Shown: positions 7,450 to 14,799, counted from the stretch's first letter. The stretch is 31,664 bases of DNA from an uncultured Ruminococcus sp. (GCA_905199285.1 CAJKFZ010000003.1:1-31664); one strand, 5' to 3'. Translations and numbers: made by a program. The notes: generated by a model from the sequence alone, not told the origin.

Positions 7450-8172
7450 ATGCCAAGATTTTTTATAAATGATATTGATGAAAAAAATATGAAAATAACA
7501 GGAAGCGACGCTCATCATATCGGGTATTCCCTGCGTATGAGGTGCGGCGAGGAACTGACGGTATGCTGCTGTGGTATCGACTACAACTGCGTTATAAGGA
7601 GCATTACGGGCGATGAGGTTTACCTTGATGTTGTCGGAAAGCAAAGATGCGCTGCCGAGCCGAATATTGAAGTAACGCTGTTTCAGGCTGTTCCGAAACT
7701 GGATAAGCTGGAATTTATAATCCAGAAAAGCGTGGAGCTGGGTGTATCGAGGATAGTTCCGGTGCTTACAAGAAGATGCATTTCACGTCCGGACAGCAGA
7801 GATTTCGAGAAAAAGCTGGGGCGTCTTAACAAAATTGCCGAGGAGGCGGCTAAGCAGTCGGGTCGGGGAATAATTCCCGAGGTCGCTCCGATAGTTTCGT
7901 ATAAAAAGTCTCTTGAAATGATGGCGGAGCTTGATAAAACTATCCTGCTTTACGAGGAAGTGGGCGGATGTTCTTTCGGAGAGGTCGGTTTTGACGGAGT
8001 TAAAACGGTTGGAATTGTGGTCGGAAGCGAAGGCGGATTCGATAAAGAAGAAGCAGAAGCTGCCGTTAATGTCGGAGCAGAGCAGGTATGGCTCGGAAAA
8101 ATAGTTCTACGTTGTGAAACTGCACCAATAACTGCCCTTTCAATTTTGATGTTTTTAACAAATAATATGTAA
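7450..8172 (+). CDS. rsmE: 16S rRNA (uracil-1498 N3) methyltransferase RsmE
   Basis: This 240-residue enzyme of the SPOUT class methylates U1498 of 16S rRNA in the assembled 30S subunit, using S-adenosylmethionine. The N-terminal PUA-like part begins MPRFFIND. The C-terminal knotted domain shows VGSEGGFDKEE and LGKIVLRCETAPITAL, the two family signatures that form the cofactor knot. QKSVELGVSRIVPVLTRRC is also typical. The ATG at 7450 follows AAGGAAG and lies 31 bases after the inferred transcript start; it is preferred over a TTG 33 bases earlier. Length is normal. No terminator is seen after it, and the next promoter begins almost at once. Confidence 0.92.
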   Translation: MPRFFINDIDEKNMKITGSDAHHIGYSLRMRCGEELTVCCCGIDYNCVIRSITGDEVYLDVVGKQRCAAEPNIEVTLFQAVPKLDKLEFIIQKSVELGVSRIVPVLTRRCISRPDSRDFEKKLGRLNKIAEEAAKQSGRGIIPEVAPIVSYKKSLEMMAELDKTILLYEEVGGCSFGEVGFDGVKTVGIVVGSEGGFDKEEAEAAVNVGAEQVWLGKIVLRCETAPITALSILMFLTNNM

Positions 8173-8176
8173 GTAG

Positions 8177-8205
8177 TTGAAATTCAGAAAATAATATGCT
8201 ATAAT
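8177..8205 (+). promoter_or_regulatory. Sigma-A promoter of the small acidic protein
   Basis: TTGAAA (8177-8182), 17 bases, TATAAT (8200-8205). It starts a leader of about 70 bases that contains a possible long-range stem, TTATCG (8215-8220) with CGATAA (8242-8247), enclosing a G-rich loop. Confidence 0.75.
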
Positions 8206-8282
8206 AAATATAGTTTATCGTGATCCGACCGCAGGGGGACTCGATAAGATGTTATTTCTTGCGGAGAAAAGAGGAAAATAAA

Positions 8283-8570
8283 ATGAATAAATTATTAGTT
8301 GCAGCTTTAGTTGCAGGCGCAGCAGCTACTGTTGGATACGTTGTATCAAAGGTTCGTAATGGTAATAATGTTGATTCAGATTATGATGATGATATCTATA
8401 ATGACTATGATGTAGACGGTGACGATAGCATTGATTTCGAGATCAATGATAATACTACTGCTCAGGTTGAGGAGACTGCTGAAGAGGCAGAGGCAGAAAC
8501 TGAAACAGAGGAAGCTGTTGAAGAGACAGAAGAAGCTGCTGAAGAAGCAGATGAGGAAAATAAGGACTGA
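8283..8570 (+). CDS. Small membrane-anchored acidic protein, unknown function
   Basis: This is a 95-residue protein with one hydrophobic N-terminal segment (LLVAALVAGAAATVGYVVS, residues 4-22). A short basic KVR follows, then a very acidic tail: an Asp/Tyr-rich part at about 33-55 and a Glu/Ala low-complexity run from about 60 to the end that looks helical. No catalytic motif is visible. The architecture recalls small YtxH-type envelope proteins, but I do not recognise a family. ATG 8283 is chosen because GAGGA lies just upstream; an open frame to 8220 has no ribosome site. It has its own promoter and terminator, so it is a single-gene unit between rsmE and the tRNA cluster. Confidence 0.75.
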   Translation: MNKLLVAALVAGAAATVGYVVSKVRNGNNVDSDYDDDIYNDYDVDGDDSIDFEINDNTTAQVEETAEEAEAETETEEAVEETEEAAEEADEENKD

Positions 8571-8577
8571 TTTTTAT

Positions 8578-8605
8578 AACGGGAGAACTTTAATGTTCTC
8601 CCGTT
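8578..8605 (+). terminator. Rho-independent terminator
   Basis: AACGGGAGAAC (8578-8588) pairs with GTTCTCCCGTT (8595-8605) over 11 base pairs, loop of 6, followed by a T-rich stretch. It closes the small acidic protein gene. Confidence 0.8.
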
Positions 8606-8681
8606 TATCTGTAAATTTGTGGTCTGTTTATATATAATTGTGTTGAAATTTGTGCATTCATACAAATGTTGATGTAGGAGC

Positions 8682-8710
8682 TTGACTTTTTGAAAAACCT
8701 CTGCTATAAT
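8682..8710 (+). promoter_or_regulatory. Promoter of tRNA-Pro
   Basis: TTGACT (8682-8687), 17 bases, TATAAT (8705-8710), about 40 bases ahead of the mature tRNA. Confidence 0.8.
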
Positions 8711-8749
8711 ATAGAAGCTGTCCGATGAGGACTGATTAAAAAACAAGTC

Positions 8750-8826
8750 CGAGGCGTAGCTCAGTTTGGTAGAGTGCTTGGTTTGGGACCAAGATGCCGC
8801 AGGTTCGAGTCCTGTCGCCTCGACCA
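8750..8826 (+). tRNA. tRNA-Pro (anticodon TGG), CCA encoded
   Basis: The acceptor arms CGAGGCG and CGCCTCG pair perfectly. The anticodon stem CTTGG/CCAAG encloses the loop TTTGGGA (anticodon TGG), and the T arm carries GGTTCGAGTCC. The terminal CCA is in the DNA. Length is 77 bases. It has its own promoter. The AT-only inverted repeat just after it is too weak to call a terminator. Confidence 0.95.
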
Positions 8827-8867
8827 AAAGTCTTTTTCAAAAAATCAAAAAAATTTGAAAAAAGTAC

Positions 8868-8896
8868 TTGACAAACACAAAAAAGTATGCTATAAT
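8868..8896 (+). promoter_or_regulatory. Promoter of tRNA-Thr
   Basis: Exact TTGACA (8868-8873), 17 bases, exact TATAAT (8891-8896), 15 bases before the mature tRNA. The tRNA-Thr and tRNA-Tyr genes probably share it. Confidence 0.85.
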
Positions 8897-8911
8897 AAAT
8901 AAGCGTTAAAC

Positions 8912-8987
8912 GCTGGTGTAGCTCAGTTGGTAGAGCAGCTGATTTGTAATCAGCAGGTCGGGGGTTCGAGTCCGTCCACCAGCTCCA
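8912..8987 (+). tRNA. tRNA-Thr (anticodon TGT), CCA encoded
   Basis: GCTGGTG pairs with CACCAGC. The anticodon stem GCTGA/TCAGC encloses TTTGTAA (anticodon TGT), and the T loop is GGTTCGAGTCC. Length is 76 bases including CCA. Confidence 0.95.
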
Positions 8988-8991
8988 TTGT

Positions 8992-9019
8992 TACCGGAAT
9001 GCTTTCCGGTACATTTTTT
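8992..9019 (+). terminator. Hairpin with T run between tRNA-Thr and tRNA-Tyr
   Basis: TACCGGAA (8992-8999) pairs with TTCCGGTA (9004-9011) with a 4-base loop, followed by CATTTTTT. It looks like a terminator, yet no promoter is visible between it and tRNA-Tyr 11 bases later. It is therefore either leaky or a processing hairpin in a joint transcript. Confidence 0.55.
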
Positions 9020-9030
9020 GAAGATCATAT

Positions 9031-9116
9031 GGGAGAGTTCCCGAGTGGCCAAAGGGGGCAGACTGTAAATCTGTTGCTTTTCAGCTTCGATGGTCCGAAT
9101 CCATCCTCTCCCACCA
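9031..9116 (+). tRNA. tRNA-Tyr (anticodon GTA), CCA encoded
   Basis: GGGAGAG pairs with CTCTCCC. The anticodon stem CAGA/TCTG encloses CTGTAAA (anticodon GTA). A long variable arm typical of bacterial tRNA-Tyr brings the length to 86 bases. CCA is encoded. Confidence 0.95.
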
Positions 9117-9122
9117 AGAATG

Positions 9123-9152
9123 CCCCGAATTTTTCGGGGTTGTTTTTGTTTT
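9123..9152 (+). terminator. Terminator of the tRNA cluster
   Basis: CCCCGAA (9123-9129) pairs with TTCGGGG (9133-9139), followed by TTGTTTTTGTTTT. A classic rho-independent terminator. Confidence 0.88.
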
Positions 9153-9155
9153 AGA

Positions 9156-9183
9156 CCTTGCAAATTACTGCAAGGACTTTTTT
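9156..9183 (+). terminator. Second, tandem terminator
   Basis: CCTTGCA (9156-9162) pairs with TGCAAGG (9169-9175), loop of 6, followed by ACTTTTTT. It backs up the terminator just before it. Confidence 0.7.
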
Positions 9184-9216
9184 ATGCCCGGAAAAAAAGA
9201 GGTTTTGCACGGAAAA

Positions 9217-9244
9217 TTGACTGTATTGTGCAGAAATCTATAAT
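9217..9244 (+). promoter_or_regulatory. Promoter of the YcxB-like gene
   Basis: TTGACT (9217-9222), a 16-base spacer, TATAAT (9239-9244). The start would be near 9251, so the leader is very short; AGGAGG follows at once. Confidence 0.7.
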
Positions 9245-9264
9245 TATTGCAATAGGAGGCAGCT

Positions 9265-9789
9265 ATGATCAAGGCAGAAGTCAGATTTACTGAAAAACAT
9301 TTTAATGCTCTTATGAAAACACAGAAAATCTCTTGGGTTACTTATTTTTGCGGATTTTTTATGTTTGCGATACTTGCAATGCTGATTGTTTCTGATATTT
9401 ATGCAGACGATTTCGGTTGGGACAGTGTTAAACCTCTGATTATCTGGGCTGTTTTTCTCATGGTGATTCTATGGATGAAATATATGGTGAGCCCAAAGAA
9501 ACAGTTTATGAATTATCAGAAAAATTTTCCCAACGCTGTCAATACTTACTGTTTTGGTGAAGAAAAGTTCTCGCTTAGTTCTGTTTCAGACAGTTCCAGC
9601 GGTACAAGCGAGTATGTTTATGAAAGTGTTGAATCAGCCGAGGAGAAAAACGGATTTTTCAAAATTAAAATAAAGGGCGCAGGCTTTACGATCATCGGAC
9701 TGGAGGAATTTACTGAGGGCACTCCAGAGGAGCTTCGTGAGTTGCTAAAAAATAAACTCGGCAGCAAATTCAAGTCGGGAGGAAAGTAA
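9265..9789 (+). CDS. YcxB-like two-helix membrane protein
   Basis: This 174-residue protein opens with a short strand-forming start (IKAEVRFTEKHFNALM). Two adjacent transmembrane helices follow (about residues 25-45 and 55-72), joined by a short acidic loop. A soluble C-terminal domain contains SEYVYESVESAEEKNGFFKIKI and then a segment ending in TPEELRELLKNKL. This layout matches the YcxB family of unknown function, whose C-terminal domain resembles a PH-like fold. AGGAGG lies six bases before ATG. It has its own promoter, and typA follows about 100 bases later without an obvious terminator, so the two may be co-transcribed. Confidence 0.7.
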   Translation: MIKAEVRFTEKHFNALMKTQKISWVTYFCGFFMFAILAMLIVSDIYADDFGWDSVKPLIIWAVFLMVILWMKYMVSPKKQFMNYQKNFPNAVNTYCFGEEKFSLSSVSDSSSGTSEYVYESVESAEEKNGFFKIKIKGAGFTIIGLEEFTEGTPEELRELLKNKLGSKFKSGGK

Positions 9790-9892
9790 TGATATTCTTC
9801 AACACCTAAAAATAAGTTTATCGGGTACGGCAAATCCTGACGTTTATACGTCATTGACATATATGCAAATTTTATCCTTTGGAGGAATTACA

Positions 9893-11719
9893 ATGATAAG
9901 AGAAGATTTAAGAAACATCGCAATTATTGCCCACGTTGACCACGGTAAAACGACTCTCGTTGACGAAATGCTCAAACAGGGTGGAGTTTTCCGTGAAAAT
10001 CAGGCGGTTGCCGAGAGAGTTATGGATTCCAATGATATCGAACGTGAACGTGGAATTACTATCCTTGCAAAAAATACTTCCGTCTGTTATAATGATATAA
10101 AAATCAACATTATCGATACTCCCGGACACGCTGATTTCGGCGGAGAGGTTGAACGTGTTCTTGAAATGGTAGACGGAGTTCTGCTCCTTGTTGACGCTGC
10201 CGAAGGTCCTATGCCGCAGACGAGATTCGTTCTTTCAAAGGCTCTTGAAATGGGACTTAAAGTAATCGTTGTTGTCAATAAGATAGACCGTCCCGACGCT
10301 CGTCTTGATGAGATCGGTGACGAGGTTCTCGAGCTTCTTCTCGATCTTGACGCAAGCGATGAACAGCTTGAAAGTCCTATCCTTTTCTGCTCCGGAAGAA
10401 GCGGTACTGCTTCGCTCAGCCAGTATGAAGCCGGAACCGACCTCAAGCCGCTTTTCGATACCATTATCGACTATATCGAGCCGCCGAAGGGTGAAGAGGA
10501 AGAGCCGCTCCAGATGCTTGTTTCTTCTATCGACTACAACGAATATGTCGGAAGAATCGGCGTCGGACGTATCGTAAGAGGTAAGATAAAGGTAAATCAG
10601 CAGGTTACGGTATGCGATTATACAGGCTCGAAAAAGAATTATAACTCCAAAATCGTTTCACTTCTCCAGATTCAGGGACTAAACCGTGTTCCCGTTCAGG
10701 AAGCTCAGGTGGGCGATATCGTTTGGATATCAGGTATAGAAGGCATCACTATCGGTGATACTATTTGTGCCGTTGAACAGCCGGAGGCTCTTCCTTTCGT
10801 TAAAATAAGCGAGCCGACCGTTGAAATGACTTTCTCGGTAAACGACAGTCCGTTTGCCGGAAGAGAAGGCAAATTCGTTACATCACGTCAGCTTCGTGAG
10901 AGACTTTTCCGTGAGCTTCTTAAAGACGTTTCGCTCCGTGTTGAGGAGACCGAAAGCACGGATTCCTTCCGTGTTGCCGGAAGAGGTGAAATGCACCTTT
11001 CTATCCTTATTGAAAATATGCGCCGTGAGGGATATGAGCTTTCCGTTTCAACTCCCCGTGTTCTCTTCAAGCAGGGTGAGGACGGCAGAAAGCTTGAGCC
11101 TATCGAGCGTCTTGTTATCGACGTTCCCGAGGACTGCGTCGGCTCTGTTATGGAGAAAATGGGTACTCGTAAGGGCGAACTTGTTACTATGCATCCACAG
11201 GGAAGCCGTATGCGTATTGAATTCCTCGTTCCTGCAAGAGGTCTTTTCGGTTATAAGAGCGAATTCCTTACAGATACAAAGGGTGAGGGTATCATGAGCC
11301 ACGTTTTCGAGGGCTATGAAAATTATAAGGGTGATATCGACCGCAGAAATACCGGTTCTCTTGTTTCTTTTGAAACGGGCGAGGCAGTTACTTACGGTCT
11401 TTATAACGCTCAGGAACGAGGACAGCTTTTTATTCCTGCCGGAACTCCTGTTTACGAGGGAATGATCGTCGGAGCTTCTCCTAAAACTGATGATCTTGTC
11501 GTAAATGTCTGCAAGAAAAAGCACCTCACCAACACTCGTGCAAGCGGAAGCGACGACGCTCTTCGTCTTGTTCCGCCGAGAATCCTCAGTCTTGAGGACT
11601 GCCTTGAATTCCTTGCTGATGACGAGCTTCTTGAAGTTACTCCGGAATCGCTTAGAATCAGAAAGAGAATCCTCAGCAATACTCAGAGAGCTAAAAACAG
11701 AGGAAACGCTAAGAAGTAA
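9893..11719 (+). CDS. typA: Ribosome-associated GTPase TypA/BipA
   Basis: The 608-residue translational GTPase binds the 70S ribosome near the A site and is linked to 50S assembly and growth at low temperature or under stress. The G domain has AHVDHGKT (G1, residues 13-20), DTPGHADFGGEV (G3) and NKIDRPDA (G4). EF-G-like domains follow (GRIGVGRIVRGKI; FRVAGRGEMHLSILIENMRREGYE), then the BipA-specific C-terminal part (RARGLFGYKSEFLTDTKGEG-like stretch and SLEDCLEFLADDELLEVTP). ATG 9893 is selected because GGAGG lies 8 bases upstream and the family starts right before RNIAIIAH; an earlier in-frame ATG at 9854 has no ribosome site. A small dyad, TGACGT-TTAT-ACGTCA (9838-9853), lies upstream with no known role. 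Length is normal. Confidence 0.96.
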   Translation: MIREDLRNIAIIAHVDHGKTTLVDEMLKQGGVFRENQAVAERVMDSNDIERERGITILAKNTSVCYNDIKINIIDTPGHADFGGEVERVLEMVDGVLLLVDAAEGPMPQTRFVLSKALEMGLKVIVVVNKIDRPDARLDEIGDEVLELLLDLDASDEQLESPILFCSGRSGTASLSQYEAGTDLKPLFDTIIDYIEPPKGEEEEPLQMLVSSIDYNEYVGRIGVGRIVRGKIKVNQQVTVCDYTGSKKNYNSKIVSLLQIQGLNRVPVQEAQVGDIVWISGIEGITIGDTICAVEQPEALPFVKISEPTVEMTFSVNDSPFAGREGKFVTSRQLRERLFRELLKDVSLRVEETESTDSFRVAGRGEMHLSILIENMRREGYELSVSTPRVLFKQGEDGRKLEPIERLVIDVPEDCVGSVMEKMGTRKGELVTMHPQGSRMRIEFLVPARGLFGYKSEFLTDTKGEGIMSHVFEGYENYKGDIDRRNTGSLVSFETGEAVTYGLYNAQERGQLFIPAGTPVYEGMIVGASPKTDDLVVNVCKKKHLTNTRASGSDDALRLVPPRILSLEDCLEFLADDELLEVTPESLRIRKRILSNTQRAKNRGNAKK

Positions 11720-11800
11720 TTGCGGAGAACTGATATAAAAGGCAGAATAATTCCCGTTTTTCTGACGGCAGACTTCAAATAATCAACAGGAGGCGATCAC

Positions 11801-12538
11801 ATGAAAAATTTTCAGCGTATTGCTGCTTTTCTGACGGCATTAACGTGCTTTCAGATTTTTACGGCTTGCAGTAAAAAGGGTGCAGACTCGGAAAATTCGG
11901 AATCCAAAAAGAAAACTCAGACCATTATCGGCGTGAAGGAAGATTCTGAGGCAGAAACAGCTCCGCCAGCGGATATATCCGAGGACGGCTGGATAACTCC
12001 GGCAGAGGGTTCGGAAGAATACGACCTCGGCAGATATCGCATCAGCGATAAGGGGATCAAGCTTTATTACGATGAAGAGGAATATCCTGAAGAGCTTATT
12101 CTTGCTTTGGAGAAATATTTCAAATCGTTTGAGGAAAAAGATTACGCTTCCTACTGCGAATGCGTTTATCCAAGCTATATCGACAAAATGGAGGAGTTTC
12201 TCCAAAAAGACTACGGTTATGGTCTGAACGAATCCTTTGACGGACAATGCGAAAATCTCAGCGGAAATATGGGCGGAAGCTTTGAAATAACACGCATTAA
12301 GGCAGAGAAATCAGAGGACTTTGAAACCGAAGAAGCGGGCGCAGATTCTTATCTTGAAATGCTTGATGAGACTTTCGGCGGCGGTTATGATGAAAGCGTT
12401 AAAGGCGAATGCGATAATATGAGGTATCTTAGATTTTACGTTATGGCTAAGGATTCCGACGGAGTTGAGTCTATGCTTGTAAGCGGATTTGATATCCTTT
12501 TTGCTGAAAAAGGCGGAAAATATTATACTTTTGGTTAA
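11801..12538 (+). CDS. Secreted lipoprotein of unknown function (A)
   Basis: This 245-residue protein has a signal peptide (MKNFQRIAAFLTALTCFQ) and lipobox FTAC (Cys near residue 23), then a Lys/Ser/Glu-rich linker and an acidic soluble domain with no motif I recognise. The region EEYPEELILALEKYFKSF followed by DYASYCECVYPSYIDKMEEF looks like the helical start of an NTF2- or DUF-like domain, but this is a guess. AGGAGG precedes ATG by 8 bases. It is followed after 15 bases by a second lipoprotein with a nearly identical ribosome site (GGAGGCGAT) and similar layout, so the pair is probably an operon of divergent duplicates. Confidence 0.8.
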   Translation: MKNFQRIAAFLTALTCFQIFTACSKKGADSENSESKKKTQTIIGVKEDSEAETAPPADISEDGWITPAEGSEEYDLGRYRISDKGIKLYYDEEEYPEELILALEKYFKSFEEKDYASYCECVYPSYIDKMEEFLQKDYGYGLNESFDGQCENLSGNMGGSFEITRIKAEKSEDFETEEAGADSYLEMLDETFGGGYDESVKGECDNMRYLRFYVMAKDSDGVESMLVSGFDILFAEKGGKYYTFG

Positions 12539-12553
12539 TCGGAGGCGATTATA

Positions 12554-13216
12554 ATGAAAAATATTTTCAGAAGATCTGCGGTTTTTGCTGCCGCTTTGGG
12601 AATGGCTTTGACTTCTTTTTCATGTGCAGGAAAAAATTCCTCAGCTGATGAGTCTGGCCATGGAAATCTTGTAGGAAACAGTCCTCCGGACGGAATTAAT
12701 ATTTCCGAGGATGAAATGCCTTACGGCTCTACTGTAACTCAGCTTAAAATTGACGTGCCTGTTCCGATAGAATATGATTATCGTTATATGACCGAAGAAG
12801 AGGGCAGAAAAATTTCAGAATATTTTTCCGCTGTCGGCTTAAAAGACGCAAATATGCTTTCAGGAGTTTCTTACGATTCGTATCTTGAGTATAATTTTGC
12901 CAGCTTGAACGTAAGCAGCCTTCAGGAGTATGTTGAGGGCTATTACGATAGTATAAAGTCATATACGGGTGAGGATTATGAATTTTCTTACTTTATCGTT
13001 TCTGATGTGACCGAGGATGAATCGGTTTATCCTTACTACGATAATATAATTAACGATATTAATCCAGATGCAAAAATAGAGTCACGGAAAGTTGCCACAG
13101 TAGATGTATATTATGATACCGAATCGGCTAAAGGTCGTTCTCTCTATAATCAAGTTGGAGATTATATTAAAATTTGTGTTTATCAGATCGACGGACAAGT
13201 TTATATTATGGGATAA
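12554..13216 (+). CDS. Secreted lipoprotein of unknown function (B)
   Basis: This 220-residue lipoprotein has signal MKNIFRRSAVFAAALGMALT and lipobox SFSC (Cys near residue 24), then a Ser/Gly-rich linker and a Tyr/Asp/Glu-rich domain. It resembles the preceding protein in the signal region and in the pattern of a helix, a short gap and a Y-x-S-Y segment (ISEYFSAVGLKDANMLSGV, then YDSYLEYNF). A distant duplication is likely but was not tested by alignment. The C-terminal end (VGDYIKICVYQIDGQVYIMG) would form closing strands. The gene ends at a strong terminator. Confidence 0.8.
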   Translation: MKNIFRRSAVFAAALGMALTSFSCAGKNSSADESGHGNLVGNSPPDGINISEDEMPYGSTVTQLKIDVPVPIEYDYRYMTEEEGRKISEYFSAVGLKDANMLSGVSYDSYLEYNFASLNVSSLQEYVEGYYDSIKSYTGEDYEFSYFIVSDVTEDESVYPYYDNIINDINPDAKIESRKVATVDVYYDTESAKGRSLYNQVGDYIKICVYQIDGQVYIMG

Positions 13217-13221
13217 AAAAT

Positions 13222-13252
13222 TGCCGCACATTTATTTGTGCGGCATTTTTTT
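13222..13252. terminator. Bidirectional rho-independent terminator
   Basis: TGCCGCACA (13222-13230) pairs with TGTGCGGCA (13237-13245), loop TTTATT. A T run is on the right and an A run on the left. It separates the convergent lipoprotein and TSUP genes. Confidence 0.9.
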
Positions 13253-13283
13253 GAATTTGTTCTCATATGGATTTAAGAACGCT

Positions 13284-14054
13284 CTATTGAATTTTATTGA
13301 CGATAATAATTGCCGTACCTAAAATCGTTAAAACTATGCCCGTAGCACGGTTCAAAGTAGCAGGTTTGGCCTTGTTTGCGAACTTTGCAGCGATCTTTGC
13401 CCATAAAAGAGTGGACAGCATACAGAAAACAAGTACAGGGATTTCCGGCAGGCCGTCTATTGCAAAATGAGATATCGAACCAGTAAGCGCCGTGAAAGTC
13501 ATGATAAATACGCTTGTGCCGACAGCCGTTTTCAGTTCATAGCCAAGTATGCTTGTAAGTATCAATAGCATCATCATGCCTCCACCTGCACCGACAAAAC
13601 CGCAGATCAGTCCGATTACAGTTCCGCAGATAATGGACTGCACGATCTGTTTTTTGCGGTCTTTTGCCTGCATTCGTTCTTTCGTGGTCATAACAGGCTT
13701 TACAATAAATTTTATGCCTAAGAGCAATGTCATAAACATGGAGAAATTTCCCATTGCCGTATTTGGCATAAGACTGGCGAGATAGCTTCCGACCAATGTA
13801 AATATCAAAACAGTGATCATCATGATCAGTCCGTTTTTTACATCGAGATTTTTGTTTTTTCCGTATGTATAGGCGCTGACTGCGCTTGCAAGTATATCGC
13901 TTGCCAGTGCGATTCCGACTGCTTCATATGCCGGAAGTTCAAGAAAGGTTATCAGCATAGGACTGATAACGGCGGCAGCGCTCATTCCGGCGAAACCGGT
14001 ACCAAGACCTGCGCCGATTCCGGCGATAAAGCAAATTATAAATTTAAACAGCAT
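13284..14054 (-). CDS. TSUP (TauE/SafE) family membrane permease
   Basis: The 256-residue protein has about eight transmembrane helices. The first is glycine-rich (FIAGIGAGLGTGFAGMSAAAVISPML), and its counterpart in the second half is VIGLICGFVGAGGGMMMLLILT; these paired glycine motifs define the TSUP family. Members move sulfite, sulfoacetate and other small, often sulfur-containing, anions; the substrate here is not evident. AAGGAGC precedes ATG. The gene starts 13 bases after queT on the same strand, so it probably shares the queT transcript and its preQ1-like leader. Confidence 0.85.
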   Translation of the reverse strand: MLFKFIICFIAGIGAGLGTGFAGMSAAAVISPMLITFLELPAYEAVGIALASDILASAVSAYTYGKNKNLDVKNGLIMMITVLIFTLVGSYLASLMPNTAMGNFSMFMTLLLGIKFIVKPVMTTKERMQAKDRKKQIVQSIICGTVIGLICGFVGAGGGMMMLLILTSILGYELKTAVGTSVFIMTFTALTGSISHFAIDGLPEIPVLVFCMLSTLLWAKIAAKFANKAKPATLNRATGIVLTILGTAIIIVNKIQ

Positions 14055-14067
14055 AGTTCAGCTCCTT

Positions 14068-14559
14068 TTAATTATTCCATTTTATTATATCTGCGTTCTT
14101 TTTAAGAGCTAATGTGAGCATTGTTCCCAAAATGCCGCAGCATATTATTTCGCCGATTCCTACTGTCAGCATAAAATATGGGATTCCGCCGTCAAGTTTG
14201 TAGGCATATGCAAGTACAAATGGGACTATAACAACGTTTGCGATTATCGGCGGAAGTGGGGCTGCATAGGGATATTTTTTCAGCGCAAAAGTTCCGGCAG
14301 CTCCGATAAAAGTTGCAGCCGTTCCGCCGAGTATATCCCAAGGGATACATCCGGTAGTTATATTTGAAAGCAGACAGCCGATCGCAAGTCCCGGAACAGC
14401 TGCAGGAGTGAATGCCGGCAGAACGGTTAAAACTTCCGATAGACGAATTTGTATTGCTCCGCTTGCAAGTCCGGCGAAATTTGAAAGGTGAGTCAGAGCT
14501 ACATAAAGAGCTGCGATTACAGCTCCTTGTGAGATAAACTGTATCCTGTTTCTTCTCAT
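14068..14559 (-). CDS. queT: QueT family queuosine-precursor transporter (ECF S component)
   Basis: This 163-residue membrane protein has about five helices. The signature region IQIRLSEVLTVLPAFTPAAV followed by GLAIGCLLSN near residues 37-66, and IPWDILGGTAAT after it, are characteristic of QueT. QueT is the substrate-binding subunit that works with a shared ECF energy-coupling module to take up preQ1 or a related queuosine precursor. The energising subunits are not in this window. The ATG is 10 bases from AAGGAG, and that ribosome site is part of the candidate riboswitch tail. A TSUP permease follows in the same unit. Confidence 0.85.
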   Translation of the reverse strand: MRRNRIQFISQGAVIAALYVALTHLSNFAGLASGAIQIRLSEVLTVLPAFTPAAVPGLAIGCLLSNITTGCIPWDILGGTAATFIGAAGTFALKKYPYAAPLPPIIANVVIVPFVLAYAYKLDGGIPYFMLTVGIGEIICCGILGTMLTLALKKNADIIKWNN

Positions 14560-14569
14560 ATTAAATTTT

Positions 14570-14624
14570 CTCCTTAGTTTTGATTTCAGAACAATTTTCT
14601 GAGCGAGGATGGTTACGAACTCGC
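14570..14624 (-). promoter_or_regulatory. Candidate preQ1 riboswitch in the queT leader
   Basis: Read on the minus strand, a 5-base-pair stem GCGAG/CTCGC (14624-14620 and 14607-14603) holds the loop TTCGTAACCATC. A second hairpin TCAGAA/TTCTGA (14602-14597 and 14591-14586) stacks directly on it, and then comes the A-rich tail AATCAAAACTAAGGAG (14585-14570), whose last bases are the ribosome site. The loop element GTAACC and the tail CAAAAC-AAGG resemble preQ1 class I aptamers. The extra hairpin between stem and tail is unlike class I and may point to class III, which was described from Ruminococcaceae and queT. Binding would hide the ribosome site and lower translation of queT. The class is my inference. 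Confidence 0.6.
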
Positions 14625-14630
14625 TTTTCT

Positions 14631-14799
14631 CTAAGGGGACGCTGCTCCCAACGGTCGCCCGTACCCTCTGTCAGCAAGCTGACATCTCCCTACACTGTAG
14701 GGAGTTACCCTTACCCCCTGCCAAAGGGTGAATCCACCCTTTGGAAACCCATTATTAGATAAATGAAAATACCCCTAAATGGGGTATTTTCATTTATCT
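14631..14799 (-). repeat. Composite hairpin repeat, copy 6, mosaic (reverse orientation)
   Basis: On the minus strand there is first a perfect 19-base-pair hairpin (14799-14781 with 14775-14757). The repeat's CCAAAGGGTG / CACCCTTTGG stem (14743-14720 region) comes next, a third paired variant of this stem. The second stem is broken: after GGGGACGCTG (14635-14644, plus strand) about 60 bases of other material are inserted. These hold two more hairpins, TGTCAGC/GCTGACA (14669-14684) and CTCCCTACA/TGTAGGGAG (14686-14704). The mosaic ends about six bases from the riboswitch. Bases 14800-14940 show only short imperfect dyads and no gene. Confidence 0.8.
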
